A stretch of 64,000 nucleotides of DNA from Pseudodonghicola sp048268305 (GTDB taxonomy: Bacteria; Pseudomonadota; Alphaproteobacteria; Rhodobacterales; Rhodobacteraceae), in the NCBI RefSeq assembly GCF_048268305.1, contig NZ_JBLWVT010000004.1, positions 186,001 through 250,000 on the forward strand, written 5' to 3'. A program made the position numbers and the translations under genes. Within the stretch, counting starts at the first letter, position 1. Each line of letters begins with the position of its first letter. This document shows, piece after piece, positions 34,559 through 43,302 of the stretch. The notes beneath the pieces are model-generated. The model saw only the letters and a list, made by a program, of their open reading frames with translations. It searched no databases and was not told where the DNA came from.

Positions 34559-35365
34559 CTATTCGGCCTCCAGATCCGCCAACGCCGGGCGCGGCAGCCG
34601 GTCGAACAGGCGCAGCACTGCGGCGCGGCAGGTCGGGCCGGGCCAGTCGGGTGGGAAGAAGGCGGCCGGCAGATCGGGCTGGCGCAGCACCACCCGGCGC
34701 CAGCGGTGGACGATCAGCATCCTGAGCGTGGCGATCTGCAGCGGCGTGATCTCGGCCGGATCCTCGGGGAGCAGCGCTTCGGTCTGCGTCAACGCGTCGA
34801 GCAGGCTGTTCGCCGCTTCCGACAGCTCCGCCGGGCAGGCGCGGGCGCGGACCCAGTCGGGCACTGCGCGGGCATCGACGTCGAGCACCAGCAGATCCTC
34901 GCAGGCCTCGGGCAGCGGCCCCGATCCCAGCGCCACCGTACGGCTCAGGCTGAAATAGTCCCGCGTCAGCAGCAGATCATCCAGCGCGCTTTGCCCCGGG
35001 CCCTCTTCGGCGATCAGCAGGTGCCAGGTCTGCGGCTCGGGCGTGGCGGGGGGATAGATGCGCGGGCTGACCTCGGCGCTGCGGGCGCGGCCGAAATCGG
35101 TGAGGAAATGTTCGCTGGCGCGCCCCTGGCGGGCGCTGTCGATCCAGCCGTCCTTGCGCAGCCGGTGCAGCGCCACCCGGATCGCCTCGGGCTTGATGCC
35201 GGCGGGGATGATGATCCGCGACAGCGCGCTGCCGCTCAGCCGGTCGCCGGGCGCCTGCGCCAGATCGCCGAACAGCGAGACGATGATCGACCAGACCCGC
35301 TGGTTCTGCGGATCGGTCAGGGTTTGGGCGGCGGTGTCGAACCAACTGTCGGGTGTGTCTTTCAT
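34559..35365 (-). CDS. paaX: PaaX-family transcriptional repressor
   Basis: A 268-residue PaaX homologue. The N-terminal winged helix has EAIRVALHRLRKDGWIDSARQG and the C-terminal domain contains RMLIVHRWRRVVLRQPDLP followed by FFPPDWPG, the conserved PaaX ending. In E. coli PaaX represses the paa operons and is released by phenylacetyl-CoA. It is transcribed directly behind paaZ, 67 bases away. The locus also encodes a TetR-type regulator (40234-40830), so control is probably two-layered. Confidence 0.92.
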   Translation of the reverse strand: MKDTPDSWFDTAAQTLTDPQNQRVWSIIVSLFGDLAQAPGDRLSGSALSRIIIPAGIKPEAIRVALHRLRKDGWIDSARQGRASEHFLTDFGRARSAEVSPRIYPPATPEPQTWHLLIAEEGPGQSALDDLLLTRDYFSLSRTVALGSGPLPEACEDLLVLDVDARAVPDWVRARACPAELSEAANSLLDALTQTEALLPEDPAEITPLQIATLRMLIVHRWRRVVLRQPDLPAAFFPPDWPGPTCRAAVLRLFDRLPRPALADLEAE

Positions 35366-35432
35366 GCCGGACAGAGTAGCGGCGCCGCCGCGCCGCCACC
35401 ATCCTGAAATCGCCCGCTTCGCGGGCCCCGCC

Positions 35433-37463
35433 TCAGAAGGCGTTCATGGTCAGCAACTCGTATTCCGCGACCTGTTCGTCGTTCTGATTGGTCAGTGTCA
35501 CGGTCCAGCGCACCTCGCCATACTCTTCGGTGCGCGGCGTCTTCTGCTTCACCGTCAGCCGCACCTTGATGCTGTCGCCGGCCACCACCGGTTTCATGAA
35601 CCGCAGGGAATCGAGCCCGGTATTGGCCAGCACCGGCCCTTCGGTCGGCTCGACGAACAGCCCGGCCGCGAAGCTGAGCAGCAGATAGCCATGCGCCACC
35701 CGACCCGGGAAGAACGGGTTCCGCTTCGCCGCCTCGTCGTCCATGTGGGCATAGAAGGTGTCACCGGTGAATTCGGCGAAATGCTCGATGTCCTCCAGGC
35801 TGACCACCCGCGCGGCGCTGTGCAGTGTCTCGCCGATGGCAAGCTCGCCATAATGGCGGGTGAAGGGATGCGCCGGCCCCTTGATCTCGGTCGCGCCAGG
35901 GACCCATTTGTTGCCGATCGCCGTGATCATGTCGGGAGAGCCCTGGATCGCGGTGCGCTGCATGTAATGCATGACGCCGCGAATACCGCCCATCTCCTCA
36001 CCGCCGCCGGCGCGGCCGGGGCCGCCATGGATCATATGGGGCAGGGGAGAGCCGTGGCCGGTCGATTCCTTCATCGACACCCGGTCGTTGATATAGATGC
36101 GCCCGTGATAGGCCGCCGCCCCCAGCACCACCTGCCGCGCGACGGTCGGGTCATGGGTGATCAGCGAGGCGACCAGCGACCCCTGGCCGCGTTTGGCGAT
36201 GTCGATGGCATGGTCGAGATCGCGATAGCCCATGATGGTCGACACCGGGCCAAAGGCCTCGGTATCGTGCACGCGCTCGGCCCGGTCGGGATCGGCGCAA
36301 TGGAACAGCATCGGCGGCAGGAAGGCGCCGGCATCGGCCTCTGCCCCCTCGACGGTGAAGTTTTCCGGATCGCCGAACACCCGCTCGGCCTCCGCCCCGA
36401 TCAGGGCGACCTTGGCCAGCACGTCGGCCTTCTGCCCGGCCGAGACCAGCGCGCCCATGCGGGTGCCCTCCAGCCGGGGATCGCCGATCACCACTTTCGA
36501 CAGCCGCTCGCGCAGCGCCTCGATCACCGCGCCGACCTGCGCCTCGGGCGCCAGGATGCGGCGGATCGCGGTGCATTTCTGCCCCGCCTTGGCGGTCATC
36601 TCGTGGCTGACCTCCTTGATGAACAGATCGAATTCCGGCGTGCCCGGCACCGCGTCGGGGCCGAGGATCGAGGCGTTCAGACTGTCCTGTTCGGCGACGA
36701 ATCGGACAGAGTTTTCAAGGATGTTCCTGTTCGATCGCAGCATCAGCGCGGTTTCGGCTGAGCCGGTGAAGCTGACCACATCCTGCATGCCCAGGCAGTC
36801 GAGCATATCGCCCAGGCCCCCGGTGACGAGCTGCAGCGCGCCCTCGGGCAGAAGACCGCTTTCCAGCATCAGCCGCACCGCCAGTTCGGTGACATAGCAG
36901 CTGTTGGTCGCGGGTTTCACGATCGCCGGTACACCCGCCAGCAGGGTGGGGGCGAGCTTTTCCAGCATGCCCCAGACCGGGAAGTTGAAGGCGTTGATAT
37001 GCACCGCCACGCCCTGCAGCGAGGTGCAGACATGCTGCCCCAGGAACTGGCCCGTGCGGCCCAGCACCTCGACCCCGCCATCGAGATAGATGGTATCGTC
37101 CGGCATCTCGCGCCGGCCCTTCGAGGCGAAGACATAAAGCGTGCCGATGCCGCCATCGATGTCGATCAGGTGGTCGGATTGGGTGGCACCGGTGTCGAAT
37201 GAGATATCGTAAAGCGCCTGCTTGTGGCTGTTCAGATATTGTCCCAGCGCCTTCAGCATGCGGGCGCGCTGATGAAAGGTCATCGCTCGCAGCGCCGGGC
37301 CGCCCTTGCCGCGGGCGTAATCCAGCATCGCCCGCACGTCGAGCGTGTCGTTGCCGGCCTCGGCGATCACCGCGCCGGTGATGGCGCTGGCGATCTTCCG
37401 CGCGCCGGCGCCAGGCGCCACCCATTCACCGGCGGCAAAGCTGGCGATCTGTTGAATGCTCAT
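35433..37463 (-). CDS. paaZ: Bifunctional oxepin-CoA hydrolase / aldehyde dehydrogenase PaaZ
   Basis: A 676-residue fusion of the expected length. The aldehyde dehydrogenase half (about 1-520) has Glu258 in AEQDSLNAS and Cys297 in GQKCTAIRR, matching the E. coli PaaZ active site, and a MaoC-type hydratase half (about 530-676) has the TGDTFYAHMD and GRVAHGYLLLS segments. The enzyme opens the oxepin-CoA ring and oxidises the resulting aldehyde to 3-oxo-5,6-dehydrosuberyl-CoA. First gene of a unit with paaX; its promoter faces paaG across a GACC/GGTC operator. Confidence 0.95.
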   Translation of the reverse strand: MSIQQIASFAAGEWVAPGAGARKIASAITGAVIAEAGNDTLDVRAMLDYARGKGGPALRAMTFHQRARMLKALGQYLNSHKQALYDISFDTGATQSDHLIDIDGGIGTLYVFASKGRREMPDDTIYLDGGVEVLGRTGQFLGQHVCTSLQGVAVHINAFNFPVWGMLEKLAPTLLAGVPAIVKPATNSCYVTELAVRLMLESGLLPEGALQLVTGGLGDMLDCLGMQDVVSFTGSAETALMLRSNRNILENSVRFVAEQDSLNASILGPDAVPGTPEFDLFIKEVSHEMTAKAGQKCTAIRRILAPEAQVGAVIEALRERLSKVVIGDPRLEGTRMGALVSAGQKADVLAKVALIGAEAERVFGDPENFTVEGAEADAGAFLPPMLFHCADPDRAERVHDTEAFGPVSTIMGYRDLDHAIDIAKRGQGSLVASLITHDPTVARQVVLGAAAYHGRIYINDRVSMKESTGHGSPLPHMIHGGPGRAGGGEEMGGIRGVMHYMQRTAIQGSPDMITAIGNKWVPGATEIKGPAHPFTRHYGELAIGETLHSAARVVSLEDIEHFAEFTGDTFYAHMDDEAAKRNPFFPGRVAHGYLLLSFAAGLFVEPTEGPVLANTGLDSLRFMKPVVAGDSIKVRLTVKQKTPRTEEYGEVRWTVTLTNQNDEQVAEYELLTMNAF

Positions 37464-37532
37464 GACGAACCTCCCGTTGTCGTCCCTCTGCGCCGCGCTT
37501 CACAAGGCGGCGATCCCTCGATTCAATATATT

Positions 37533-37547
37533 GACCGTCCGGTCGGT
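37533..37547. promoter_or_regulatory. Probable PaaR (TetR) operator between paaZ and paaG
   Basis: GACC and GGTC in inverted orientation with four bases between, extended to GACCGTCCGGTCGG. The same GACCGNNNGGTCGG pattern is in front of the paaJ-ABCDE unit (49127-49140). It lies 70 bases before the paaZ start and 85 before the paaG start. The symmetric GC-rich half-sites suit a TetR protein, and the TetR gene at 40234 belongs to this locus. Confidence 0.6.
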
Positions 37548-37631
37548 TTATGCAAGGAATTTGTCCGGGGAGAAGCGCCGCATCCGGTTCGGGTGGTTCG
37601 CGCTTCGGGAGAAATAAAGGGCGAGGAGAGG

Positions 37632-38417
37632 ATGTCAGACACGATTCTGACCACGGATCACGGCGCTTGGGTCGAGATCACGCTGAACCGGCCGGAGCGG
37701 CTGAACAGCTTTACCGAAGAGATGCACCATGCCCTGCGCGCCGCGCTGGAATCTGCGCGGGACGGTGGCAAGCGGGCGGTGCTGCTGACCGGGGCAGGGC
37801 GCGGATTTTGCGCTGGCCAGGATCTGGGCGACCGCGATCCGCGCAAGATGGATGGGTCGCCCGATCTGGGCCATACCGTGAGGACCTTCTATGCGCCGCT
37901 GGTCAATCTGATCCGGTCGCTGAATTTCCCGGTGATCTGTGCGGTCAACGGTGTCGCCGCCGGTGCCGGTGCCAATCTGGCATTGGCCTGCGACATGGTG
38001 CTGGCCGCAGAAAGCGCCAAGTTCATCCAGTCCTTTTCCAAGGTCGGGCTGATCCCCGATACCGGCGGAAGCTGGCATCTGCCCCGTCTGCTGGGCGAGG
38101 CGCGCGCCAAGGGGCTGGCCTTTACCGCCCAGCCGCTGAGCGCACAGAAGGCCGAGGATTGGGGGCTGATCTGGAAGGCGCTGCCTGACGATCAGCTGAT
38201 GGCAGAGGCCCGCGCGCTGGCCGAGCGCTTCGCCAATGGTCCGACGCTGGGGCTGGGCCTGACCAAGCAGTGCATCCAGGCCGCCGCGGTCGACACGCTG
38301 AGCCAGCATCTTGAGCTTGAGGCCGACGCGATGAAGACCTGCGGCGAAAGCGCCGATTACGCCGAGGGGGTCGCCGCGTTTCTGGAAAAACGCGCGCCCG
38401 TCTTCCGGGGGGAATGA
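37632..38417 (+). CDS. paaG: 2-(1,2-epoxy-1,2-dihydrophenyl)acetyl-CoA isomerase PaaG
   Basis: A 261-residue crotonase-fold enzyme with GRGFCAGQDLGDRDP (oxyanion hole plus the PaaG-typical DLGDR) and NGVAAGAGANLALACDMVLA; the catalytic segment FSKVGLIPDTGGSWHLPRLLG carries the Asp expected in PaaG. It isomerises the ring epoxide of phenylacetyl-CoA to oxepin-CoA. ATG at 37632 follows GAGGAGAGG. Order paaG-paaI-paaK-paaR; the paaG stop almost touches paaI. Confidence 0.93.
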   Translation: MSDTILTTDHGAWVEITLNRPERLNSFTEEMHHALRAALESARDGGKRAVLLTGAGRGFCAGQDLGDRDPRKMDGSPDLGHTVRTFYAPLVNLIRSLNFPVICAVNGVAAGAGANLALACDMVLAAESAKFIQSFSKVGLIPDTGGSWHLPRLLGEARAKGLAFTAQPLSAQKAEDWGLIWKALPDDQLMAEARALAERFANGPTLGLGLTKQCIQAAAVDTLSQHLELEADAMKTCGESADYAEGVAAFLEKRAPVFRGE

Positions 38418-38419
38418 CC

Positions 38420-38857
38420 ATGACGCCCGAGGATCGCGCCAAACGCTCTGCCGCCGCGATGTGGGAGAACGACCATGCCGCCCGCTGGGCCGGGATGGAG
38501 ATCGACCAGGTTGGAGAGGGCCGCGCCAGCCTGTCGCTGACGGTCGAGGCACACCATTGCAACGGTCACAGCATCTGCCATGGCGGTGTCACCTTCATGC
38601 TGGCCGACACCGCCTTTGCCTATGCCTGCAACAGTCGCAACCAGTCGACCGTGGCGCAGCACAACCTGATCAGCTTTCTCGCCCCCGGACGGCTGGGCGA
38701 TCGGTTGACCGCCACCGCGACCGAGATCAGCCAGACCGGTCGCAGCGGCATCTATGACGTGAGGGTCGCCACCCAGACCGGGCAGGTGATCGCCGAATTC
38801 CGCGGCATCTCGCGCGCGATCAAGGGTCAGCTTTTCGACGAGGACGCCGAGAGCTGA
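38420..38857 (+). CDS. paaI: Phenylacetyl-CoA-pathway thioesterase PaaI
   Basis: A 145-residue hotdog thioesterase with NGHSICHGGVTFMLADTAFA, the PaaI active-site helix, and LGDRLTATATEIS after it. PaaI removes CoA from ring-hydroxylated dead-end thioesters that would otherwise trap CoA. I prefer the ATG at 38420, seven bases from a GGGGGG ribosome-binding site, to the ATG at 38414, which overlaps the paaG stop but is too near that site. Confidence 0.92.
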   Translation: MTPEDRAKRSAAAMWENDHAARWAGMEIDQVGEGRASLSLTVEAHHCNGHSICHGGVTFMLADTAFAYACNSRNQSTVAQHNLISFLAPGRLGDRLTATATEISQTGRSGIYDVRVATQTGQVIAEFRGISRAIKGQLFDEDAES

Positions 38858-38919
38858 CCGCCCCGCCGGCAGAGGAGCCGGCGGGACAGCAAGACAAGAT
38901 TTCAGGCGAGGAGGATGCC

Positions 38920-40230
38920 ATGAAGGATCTAACCCCCAACAAAGCCGATCTGGACCCGATCGAAATCGCCTCGCGCGATGAAATCGAGGCGTTGCAGCTC
39001 GAGCGGCTGAAATGGTCGCTGCGCCATGCTTATGACAATGTGCCGATGTATCGCGCCCGCTTCGATGCCGCCGGGGTGCACCCGGACGATCTGAAGCAGC
39101 TCTCCGATCTGGCCAAGTTCCCTTTCACCTACAAGAACGACCTGCGCGACAACTATCCCTTCGGCCTCTTCGCGGTGCCGCGGGAGCAGATCGTGCGGTT
39201 GCACGCTTCGTCCGGCACCACGGGCAAGCCGACGGTGGTGGGCTATACCCAGCGCGATATCGACAATTGGGCCGATCTGGTGGCGCGCAGCCTGCGCGCC
39301 TCGGGACTCCGGCGCGGCAATGTGGTGCATAACGCCTATGGCTATGGGCTGTTCACCGGCGGGCTCGGGGCGCATTACGGCATCGAACGGCTCGGGGCCA
39401 CCGTGGTGCCGATGAGCGGCGGGCAGACCGAAAAGCAGGTGAGCCTGATCAATGACTTCCGGCCCGACGGCATCATGGTGACACCCTCCTACATGCTCAA
39501 TATCCTCGAGCAGTTCCACAAGGTCGGGCTCGATCCGCGCGAAAGCTCGCTCTCGGTCGGTGTCTTCGGCGCCGAACCCTGGACCGACGCCATGCGCAAG
39601 GAGGTCGAGGAGGCCTTCGACATGCATGCGGTCGATATCTATGGCCTGTCCGAGATCATGGGGCCGGGTGTTGCCAATGAATGCGTCGAGACCAAGGATG
39701 GCCCGGTGATCTGGGAGGATCACTTCTATCCCGAGATCATCAACCCCGAGACCGGCGAGCCGGTGGCGGACGGCGAGATGGGCGAGCTGGTCTTCACCAC
39801 GCTGACCAAGGAAGGCCTGCCGATGATTCGCTATCGCACCCGCGACCTGACCCGGCTGCTGCCGGGCACCGCGCGGTCGATGCGGCGCATGGCCAAGATC
39901 ACCGGCCGGTCGGATGACATGATGATCCTGCGCGGCGTCAACGTCTTTCCCACCCAGATCGAGGAGCAGGTGATCGCCACCGGCGGGCTGTCCAACCACT
40001 TCCAGATCGAACTCTACCGCTCCGGCCGGATGGATGCGATGCGGGTCTTTGTCGAGGCCTCGGCGGACAGCACCGACGAGATGTCGAAAACCGCCGCCGC
40101 CCGCATGCTCTACAAACGGATCAAGGACGTGGTCGGGATTTCCACCGAAATCGACGTGCTTGACCCGGGCGAGGTTGAACGATCCCAGGGGAAAGCGGTA
40201 CGGGTCGTCGATAATCGCCCGAAGGAGTGA
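38920..40230 (+). CDS. paaK: Phenylacetate-CoA ligase PaaK
   Basis: The 436-residue protein has the length of PaaK. LHASSGTTGKPTVVGYTQRD is the P-loop region, VDIYGLSEIMGPGVANEC the adenine-binding part, and RYRTRDLTRLL plus RSDDMMILRGVNVFPTQIE the hinge. It activates phenylacetate with ATP and CoA, the first step of the paa pathway. A GCGAGGAGGATGCC ribosome-binding region precedes the ATG. The TetR gene follows after 3 bases. Confidence 0.95.
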   Translation: MKDLTPNKADLDPIEIASRDEIEALQLERLKWSLRHAYDNVPMYRARFDAAGVHPDDLKQLSDLAKFPFTYKNDLRDNYPFGLFAVPREQIVRLHASSGTTGKPTVVGYTQRDIDNWADLVARSLRASGLRRGNVVHNAYGYGLFTGGLGAHYGIERLGATVVPMSGGQTEKQVSLINDFRPDGIMVTPSYMLNILEQFHKVGLDPRESSLSVGVFGAEPWTDAMRKEVEEAFDMHAVDIYGLSEIMGPGVANECVETKDGPVIWEDHFYPEIINPETGEPVADGEMGELVFTTLTKEGLPMIRYRTRDLTRLLPGTARSMRRMAKITGRSDDMMILRGVNVFPTQIEEQVIATGGLSNHFQIELYRSGRMDAMRVFVEASADSTDEMSKTAAARMLYKRIKDVVGISTEIDVLDPGEVERSQGKAVRVVDNRPKE

Positions 40231-40233
40231 CCC

Positions 40234-40830
40234 TTGGCCCGGACCATCGCCAAAGACCACGATCACAAACGCGCCCAGATCCTGACGGCGGCCGCCAAGG
40301 TCTTTGCCGAGGAGGGCTTCGACCGCGCGTCGATGACCAAGCTGGCGAAGGAATGCGGCATCTCCAAGGCCAATATCTATCACTACTATGACAGCAAGGA
40401 TGCGATCCTTTACGACATTCTGGACAGCTATCTCTCCAGTCTCAGGGATCGCATTCTCGCCGTCGATACCGAGGGGCTGAGCCCCGCCGACAGGCTGCGG
40501 CGGGTGCTGAGAGAGATCCTGCGCGCCTATCAGGGGGCCGATCACGAACATCAGGTCCAGATCAGCGCCCTGTCGGCGCTGCCAGAGGATCAGCAGGACC
40601 AGATGCGCGCCTATCAGCGGGATATGGTCAAATTCATGGGGCAATGTCTGCATGACCTTGCACCGGAGGTTTTCGCTGCCCACCCGGGGAAACTGCGGGG
40701 GGCCACGATGTCGGTCTATGGCATGCTGAACTGGTATTTCATGTGGAATTCCGGGGCTGAAGCACATGAAAGGGACGATTACGCCGACCTGGTCTGTAAC
40801 CTGACATTGCGGGGGGTGCCCGGGCTCTGA
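40234..40830 (+). CDS. paaR: TetR-family regulator PaaR, TTG start
   Basis: A 198-residue TetR protein: HTH with KLAKECGISKANIYHYYDSKDAILYDIL and a helical ligand domain. The predicted start is TTG at 40234, supported by a well placed GAAGGAG and by the start of family sequence directly after it. Placed last in paaG-I-K-R, it is the counterpart of the TetR-type PaaR of betaproteobacteria, which senses phenylacetyl-CoA. The GACC-N4-GGTC sites at 37533 and 49127 are candidate operators. Confidence 0.85.
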   Translation: MARTIAKDHDHKRAQILTAAAKVFAEEGFDRASMTKLAKECGISKANIYHYYDSKDAILYDILDSYLSSLRDRILAVDTEGLSPADRLRRVLREILRAYQGADHEHQVQISALSALPEDQQDQMRAYQRDMVKFMGQCLHDLAPEVFAAHPGKLRGATMSVYGMLNWYFMWNSGAEAHERDDYADLVCNLTLRGVPGL

Positions 40831-40899
40831 TCCGGCAAACGCTCCTTGGGGTGGCGCCGGGTGGCTGCGCATCGGGCAATTTGATATAAAGTTCAGGGC

Positions 40900-40938
40900 G
40901 GGAACCGGGCGAATGGCTGGTTCCCTCTCGCTTTTTTT
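40900..40938 (+). terminator. Factor-independent terminator after paaR
   Basis: Arms GGGAACC and GGTTCCC with a 12-base loop, followed after six bases by seven T residues (40932-40938). It ends the paaGIKR unit and lies just upstream of the aminotransferase promoter region. Confidence 0.75.
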
Positions 40939-40973
40939 GACGCAGAGTGCGTATCGTCTATTCCAGACCGAAA

Positions 40974-40989
40974 CGGTCGATTCCGACCG
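40974..40989. promoter_or_regulatory. Inverted repeat upstream of the aminotransferase gene
   Basis: Perfect arms CGGTCG and CGACCG with an ATTC spacer; an adjacent dyad GACCG/CGGTC (40966-40978) shares half of it. A weak promoter TTGACG (40937) with TATTCC lies just upstream. The half-site order (GGTC then GACC) is opposite to that of the paa sites, so it is probably a different protein's operator. Confidence 0.35.
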
Positions 40990-41031
40990 GACCCGTGAGG
41001 CCCGCACAAAGCTTGAAGAAAGGCTCCCCCC

Positions 41032-42393
41032 ATGACCCTCAGACCGAATTCGCCCGAAGCGCGCGACGCCGCCTATCACATGCACAGCTATACCAATGCG
41101 CGTGCGCTGGAAAAGGACGGCCCCCTGGTTCTGGAGAGCGGTGAAGGCATTCGCGTCACCGACAACAACGGCAAGACCTATATCGAGGGCATGGCCGGTC
41201 TGTGGAGCGTTGGCGTCGGTTTCAACGAAAAGCGTCTGGTCGATGTGGCCGCCGCGCAGATGAGCAAGCTGCCCTATTATCACAACTTCAGCGCCCGCTC
41301 GCACGGGCCGGTCATCGACCTGGCCGAAAAGCTGGTCAGCATGGCGCCGGTGCCGATGAGCAAGGTGTTCTTCACCAACTCGGGCTCGGAAGCCAATGAC
41401 ACTATCGTCAAGCTGATCTGGTATCGGTCGAACGCGCTGGGTCTGCCCAAGAAGAAAAAGATCATCTCGCGCAACCGCGGCTATCACGGCGTGACCGCGC
41501 TGTCGGCCTCGCTGACCGGTCTGGTGAACAACCACCGGTCCTTTGACCTGCCGTTCCCGGGCATCCTGCACACCACCTGCCCGCACTACTGGAAAGAGGG
41601 TCAGGAGGGCGAGACCGAGGAACAGTTCGCCAGCCGCTGTGCCGCCGATCTGGAGGCGATGATCCTGGCCGAAGGTCCCGATACCGTCGCCGCCTTCATC
41701 GGCGAGCCGGTGATGGGCGCGGGTGGCGTCGTGGTGCCGCCGGCGACCTATTGGGAGAAGATCCAGGAGGTTCTGGCGAAATACGACATCCTGCTGATCG
41801 CCGACGAGGTGATCTGCGGTTTCGGCCGGACCGGCAAGATGTTCGGCTCTGAAACCTTTGGGATCAAGCCGGACATCATGACCATGTCCAAGCAGATCAC
41901 CTCGTCCTATTTCCCGTTCTCGGCCTTCATGATGAACGATCGCGTCTATCAGCCGATCGCGGACGAAAGCGACAAGATCGGCGTGCTGGGGCATGGCTAT
42001 ACCGGCGCCGCGCACCCGGTTGGGGCCGCCATCGCGCTGGAAAACCTCAAGATCATCGAAGAACGTGACCTGGTCGGCAATGCCGCCGCCATGGGGGCGA
42101 TCATGCGCAAGGGGCTGGACGATCTGACCGGCAGCCCGCTGGTGGGCGAATCCCGCGGCGTTGGCCTGATCGCCGCTTTGGAACTGGTCGCGCCCGAGGG
42201 CATGGAGATCCCCGCCGGCCAGCTTGGCGCCAAGATGGCGGGCTATATGCTGGAAAACGGCCTGATCTCCCGCGCCATGGGCGACGCGCTGGCCTTCTGC
42301 CCGCCGATGATCATCACCGAGGCTGAGGTGAAGGAGATGCTGGACATCGCCAGCAAGAGCCTTGAGCAACTGACCGCCGAAATCCTCGGCTGA
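41032..42393 (+). CDS. Class III omega-aminotransferase (pyruvate-type)
   Basis: A 453-residue PLP enzyme with the class III layout: GLWSVGVGFNEKRLV, the TNSGSEANDTIVKLIWY helix, the catalytic Lys in MSKQITSSYFPFSA, the DEVICGFGRTGKMFG PLP-binding loop and the GHGYTGAAHPVGAA region. It resembles the (S)-selective omega-transaminases described in Paracoccus and Ruegeria, which take pyruvate as acceptor and amines or beta-alanine as donor. Monocistronic between two terminators. Its place within the paa locus gives no firm substrate. Confidence 0.88.
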   Translation: MTLRPNSPEARDAAYHMHSYTNARALEKDGPLVLESGEGIRVTDNNGKTYIEGMAGLWSVGVGFNEKRLVDVAAAQMSKLPYYHNFSARSHGPVIDLAEKLVSMAPVPMSKVFFTNSGSEANDTIVKLIWYRSNALGLPKKKKIISRNRGYHGVTALSASLTGLVNNHRSFDLPFPGILHTTCPHYWKEGQEGETEEQFASRCAADLEAMILAEGPDTVAAFIGEPVMGAGGVVVPPATYWEKIQEVLAKYDILLIADEVICGFGRTGKMFGSETFGIKPDIMTMSKQITSSYFPFSAFMMNDRVYQPIADESDKIGVLGHGYTGAAHPVGAAIALENLKIIEERDLVGNAAAMGAIMRKGLDDLTGSPLVGESRGVGLIAALELVAPEGMEIPAGQLGAKMAGYMLENGLISRAMGDALAFCPPMIITEAEVKEMLDIASKSLEQLTAEILG

Positions 42394-42416
42394 TCCGGTT
42401 CTTCCGATCATTCATC

Positions 42417-42447
42417 AGGCGGCCCCGGATCCCGGAGCCGCCTTTTT
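42417..42447. terminator. Terminator between aminotransferase and dienelactone hydrolase genes
   Basis: Arms AGGCGGC and GCCGCCT around a 13-base loop (itself partly self-complementary), followed by TTTTT on the plus strand. It lies between converging genes. Confidence 0.8.
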
Positions 42448-42460
42448 CATGCCCGCCAGA

Positions 42461-43171
42461 TCACTTGCCCAGCTTGTCGGCGAAGAAGCGGGTCAGGTTT
42501 TCCCACGACCGGCGGTTTGCGGCCTCGCTGAAGGCCATGCCGGGGGCATTGGCGGCCGGATTGGTGAAGGCGTGGCCGGTGTGGCCGAAGGCCAGCAATT
42601 GCCAGTCGGGGCAAATCTCGGTCATCTCGGCGGCGAAGGTCACCACCGCCTCGGGCGTGGCCAGCGGATCGTCCCAGCCGTGGCAGGCCAGCACTGCGGC
42701 CTTCATCTTTTGGCGCGGCATCGGCGGCGCGTCGAACAACCCGTGCAGCGATACGGCGGCGCAAAGATCGGCACCGGTGCGGGCCAGATCGAGGCTGATC
42801 TTGCCGCCGAAGCAATAGCCCATGCAGCCGATCCGGGCCGGATCGACCATCGGCAGGCTCCTGATCTCGTCAAAGGCGGCGGTGATGCGCTGGGCGATCA
42901 GCGGCCGGTCGGCGTTCAGCGCTCGCATCCACTCGCTTGCCTGCTCCGGTCCGCTGGCCTGGGCGCCCTCGCCGTAATAGTCCACCGCCAGCACGATATA
43001 GCCAAGCGCGGCAAGCTCTTCGGCGCGTTCGATTTCGAAATTTCCAAGACCCCCGAAGGCGGGGATGACCAGAATGCCGGGCCGCTGGCCGCTGCCGTCC
43101 TCGTCATAGACGAGCCGGCCGATGAACTGGGTGTCGCCGTCGGAATAGCTATGGGGGGTGCTGATGATCAT
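42461..43171 (-). CDS. Dienelactone hydrolase family protein
   Basis: A 236-residue alpha/beta hydrolase with a Cys nucleophile in GYCFGG, the DLH trademark, plus the D in CHGWDDPL and His in GHTGHAFTNP completing the triad. The start is the ATG at 43171 preceded by GAGGG. It is the last gene in the direction of the paaJ-ABCDE unit, 131 bases behind the ferritin-like protein. DLH acts on lactones in aromatic ring breakdown, but this subfamily also has other esterases, so its role in phenylacetate degradation is not established. Confidence 0.85.
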   Translation of the reverse strand: MIISTPHSYSDGDTQFIGRLVYDEDGSGQRPGILVIPAFGGLGNFEIERAEELAALGYIVLAVDYYGEGAQASGPEQASEWMRALNADRPLIAQRITAAFDEIRSLPMVDPARIGCMGYCFGGKISLDLARTGADLCAAVSLHGLFDAPPMPRQKMKAAVLACHGWDDPLATPEAVVTFAAEMTEICPDWQLLAFGHTGHAFTNPAANAPGMAFSEAANRRSWENLTRFFADKLGK

Positions 43172-43302
43172 GGGAATGGCCCTCGCCTGTGGTCTGGTTC
43201 GGGGGAACCTTAGAAGCCAGCGGGGCGGGGGCAAGGGGGATCGCTCGCCCGGCCTCCGCTATCGCATTGGGGCCGGGCGTCATCGTGTCGGTTGCCCGTC
43301 AT

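Noticed and set aside
38929..42411. A very long open frame on the minus strand opposite paaK, paaR and the aminotransferase
   Set aside because: Its protein is rich in His, Gln, Arg and Gly with no recognisable domain, and it lies antisense to three clear genes. It is a side effect of the high GC content.
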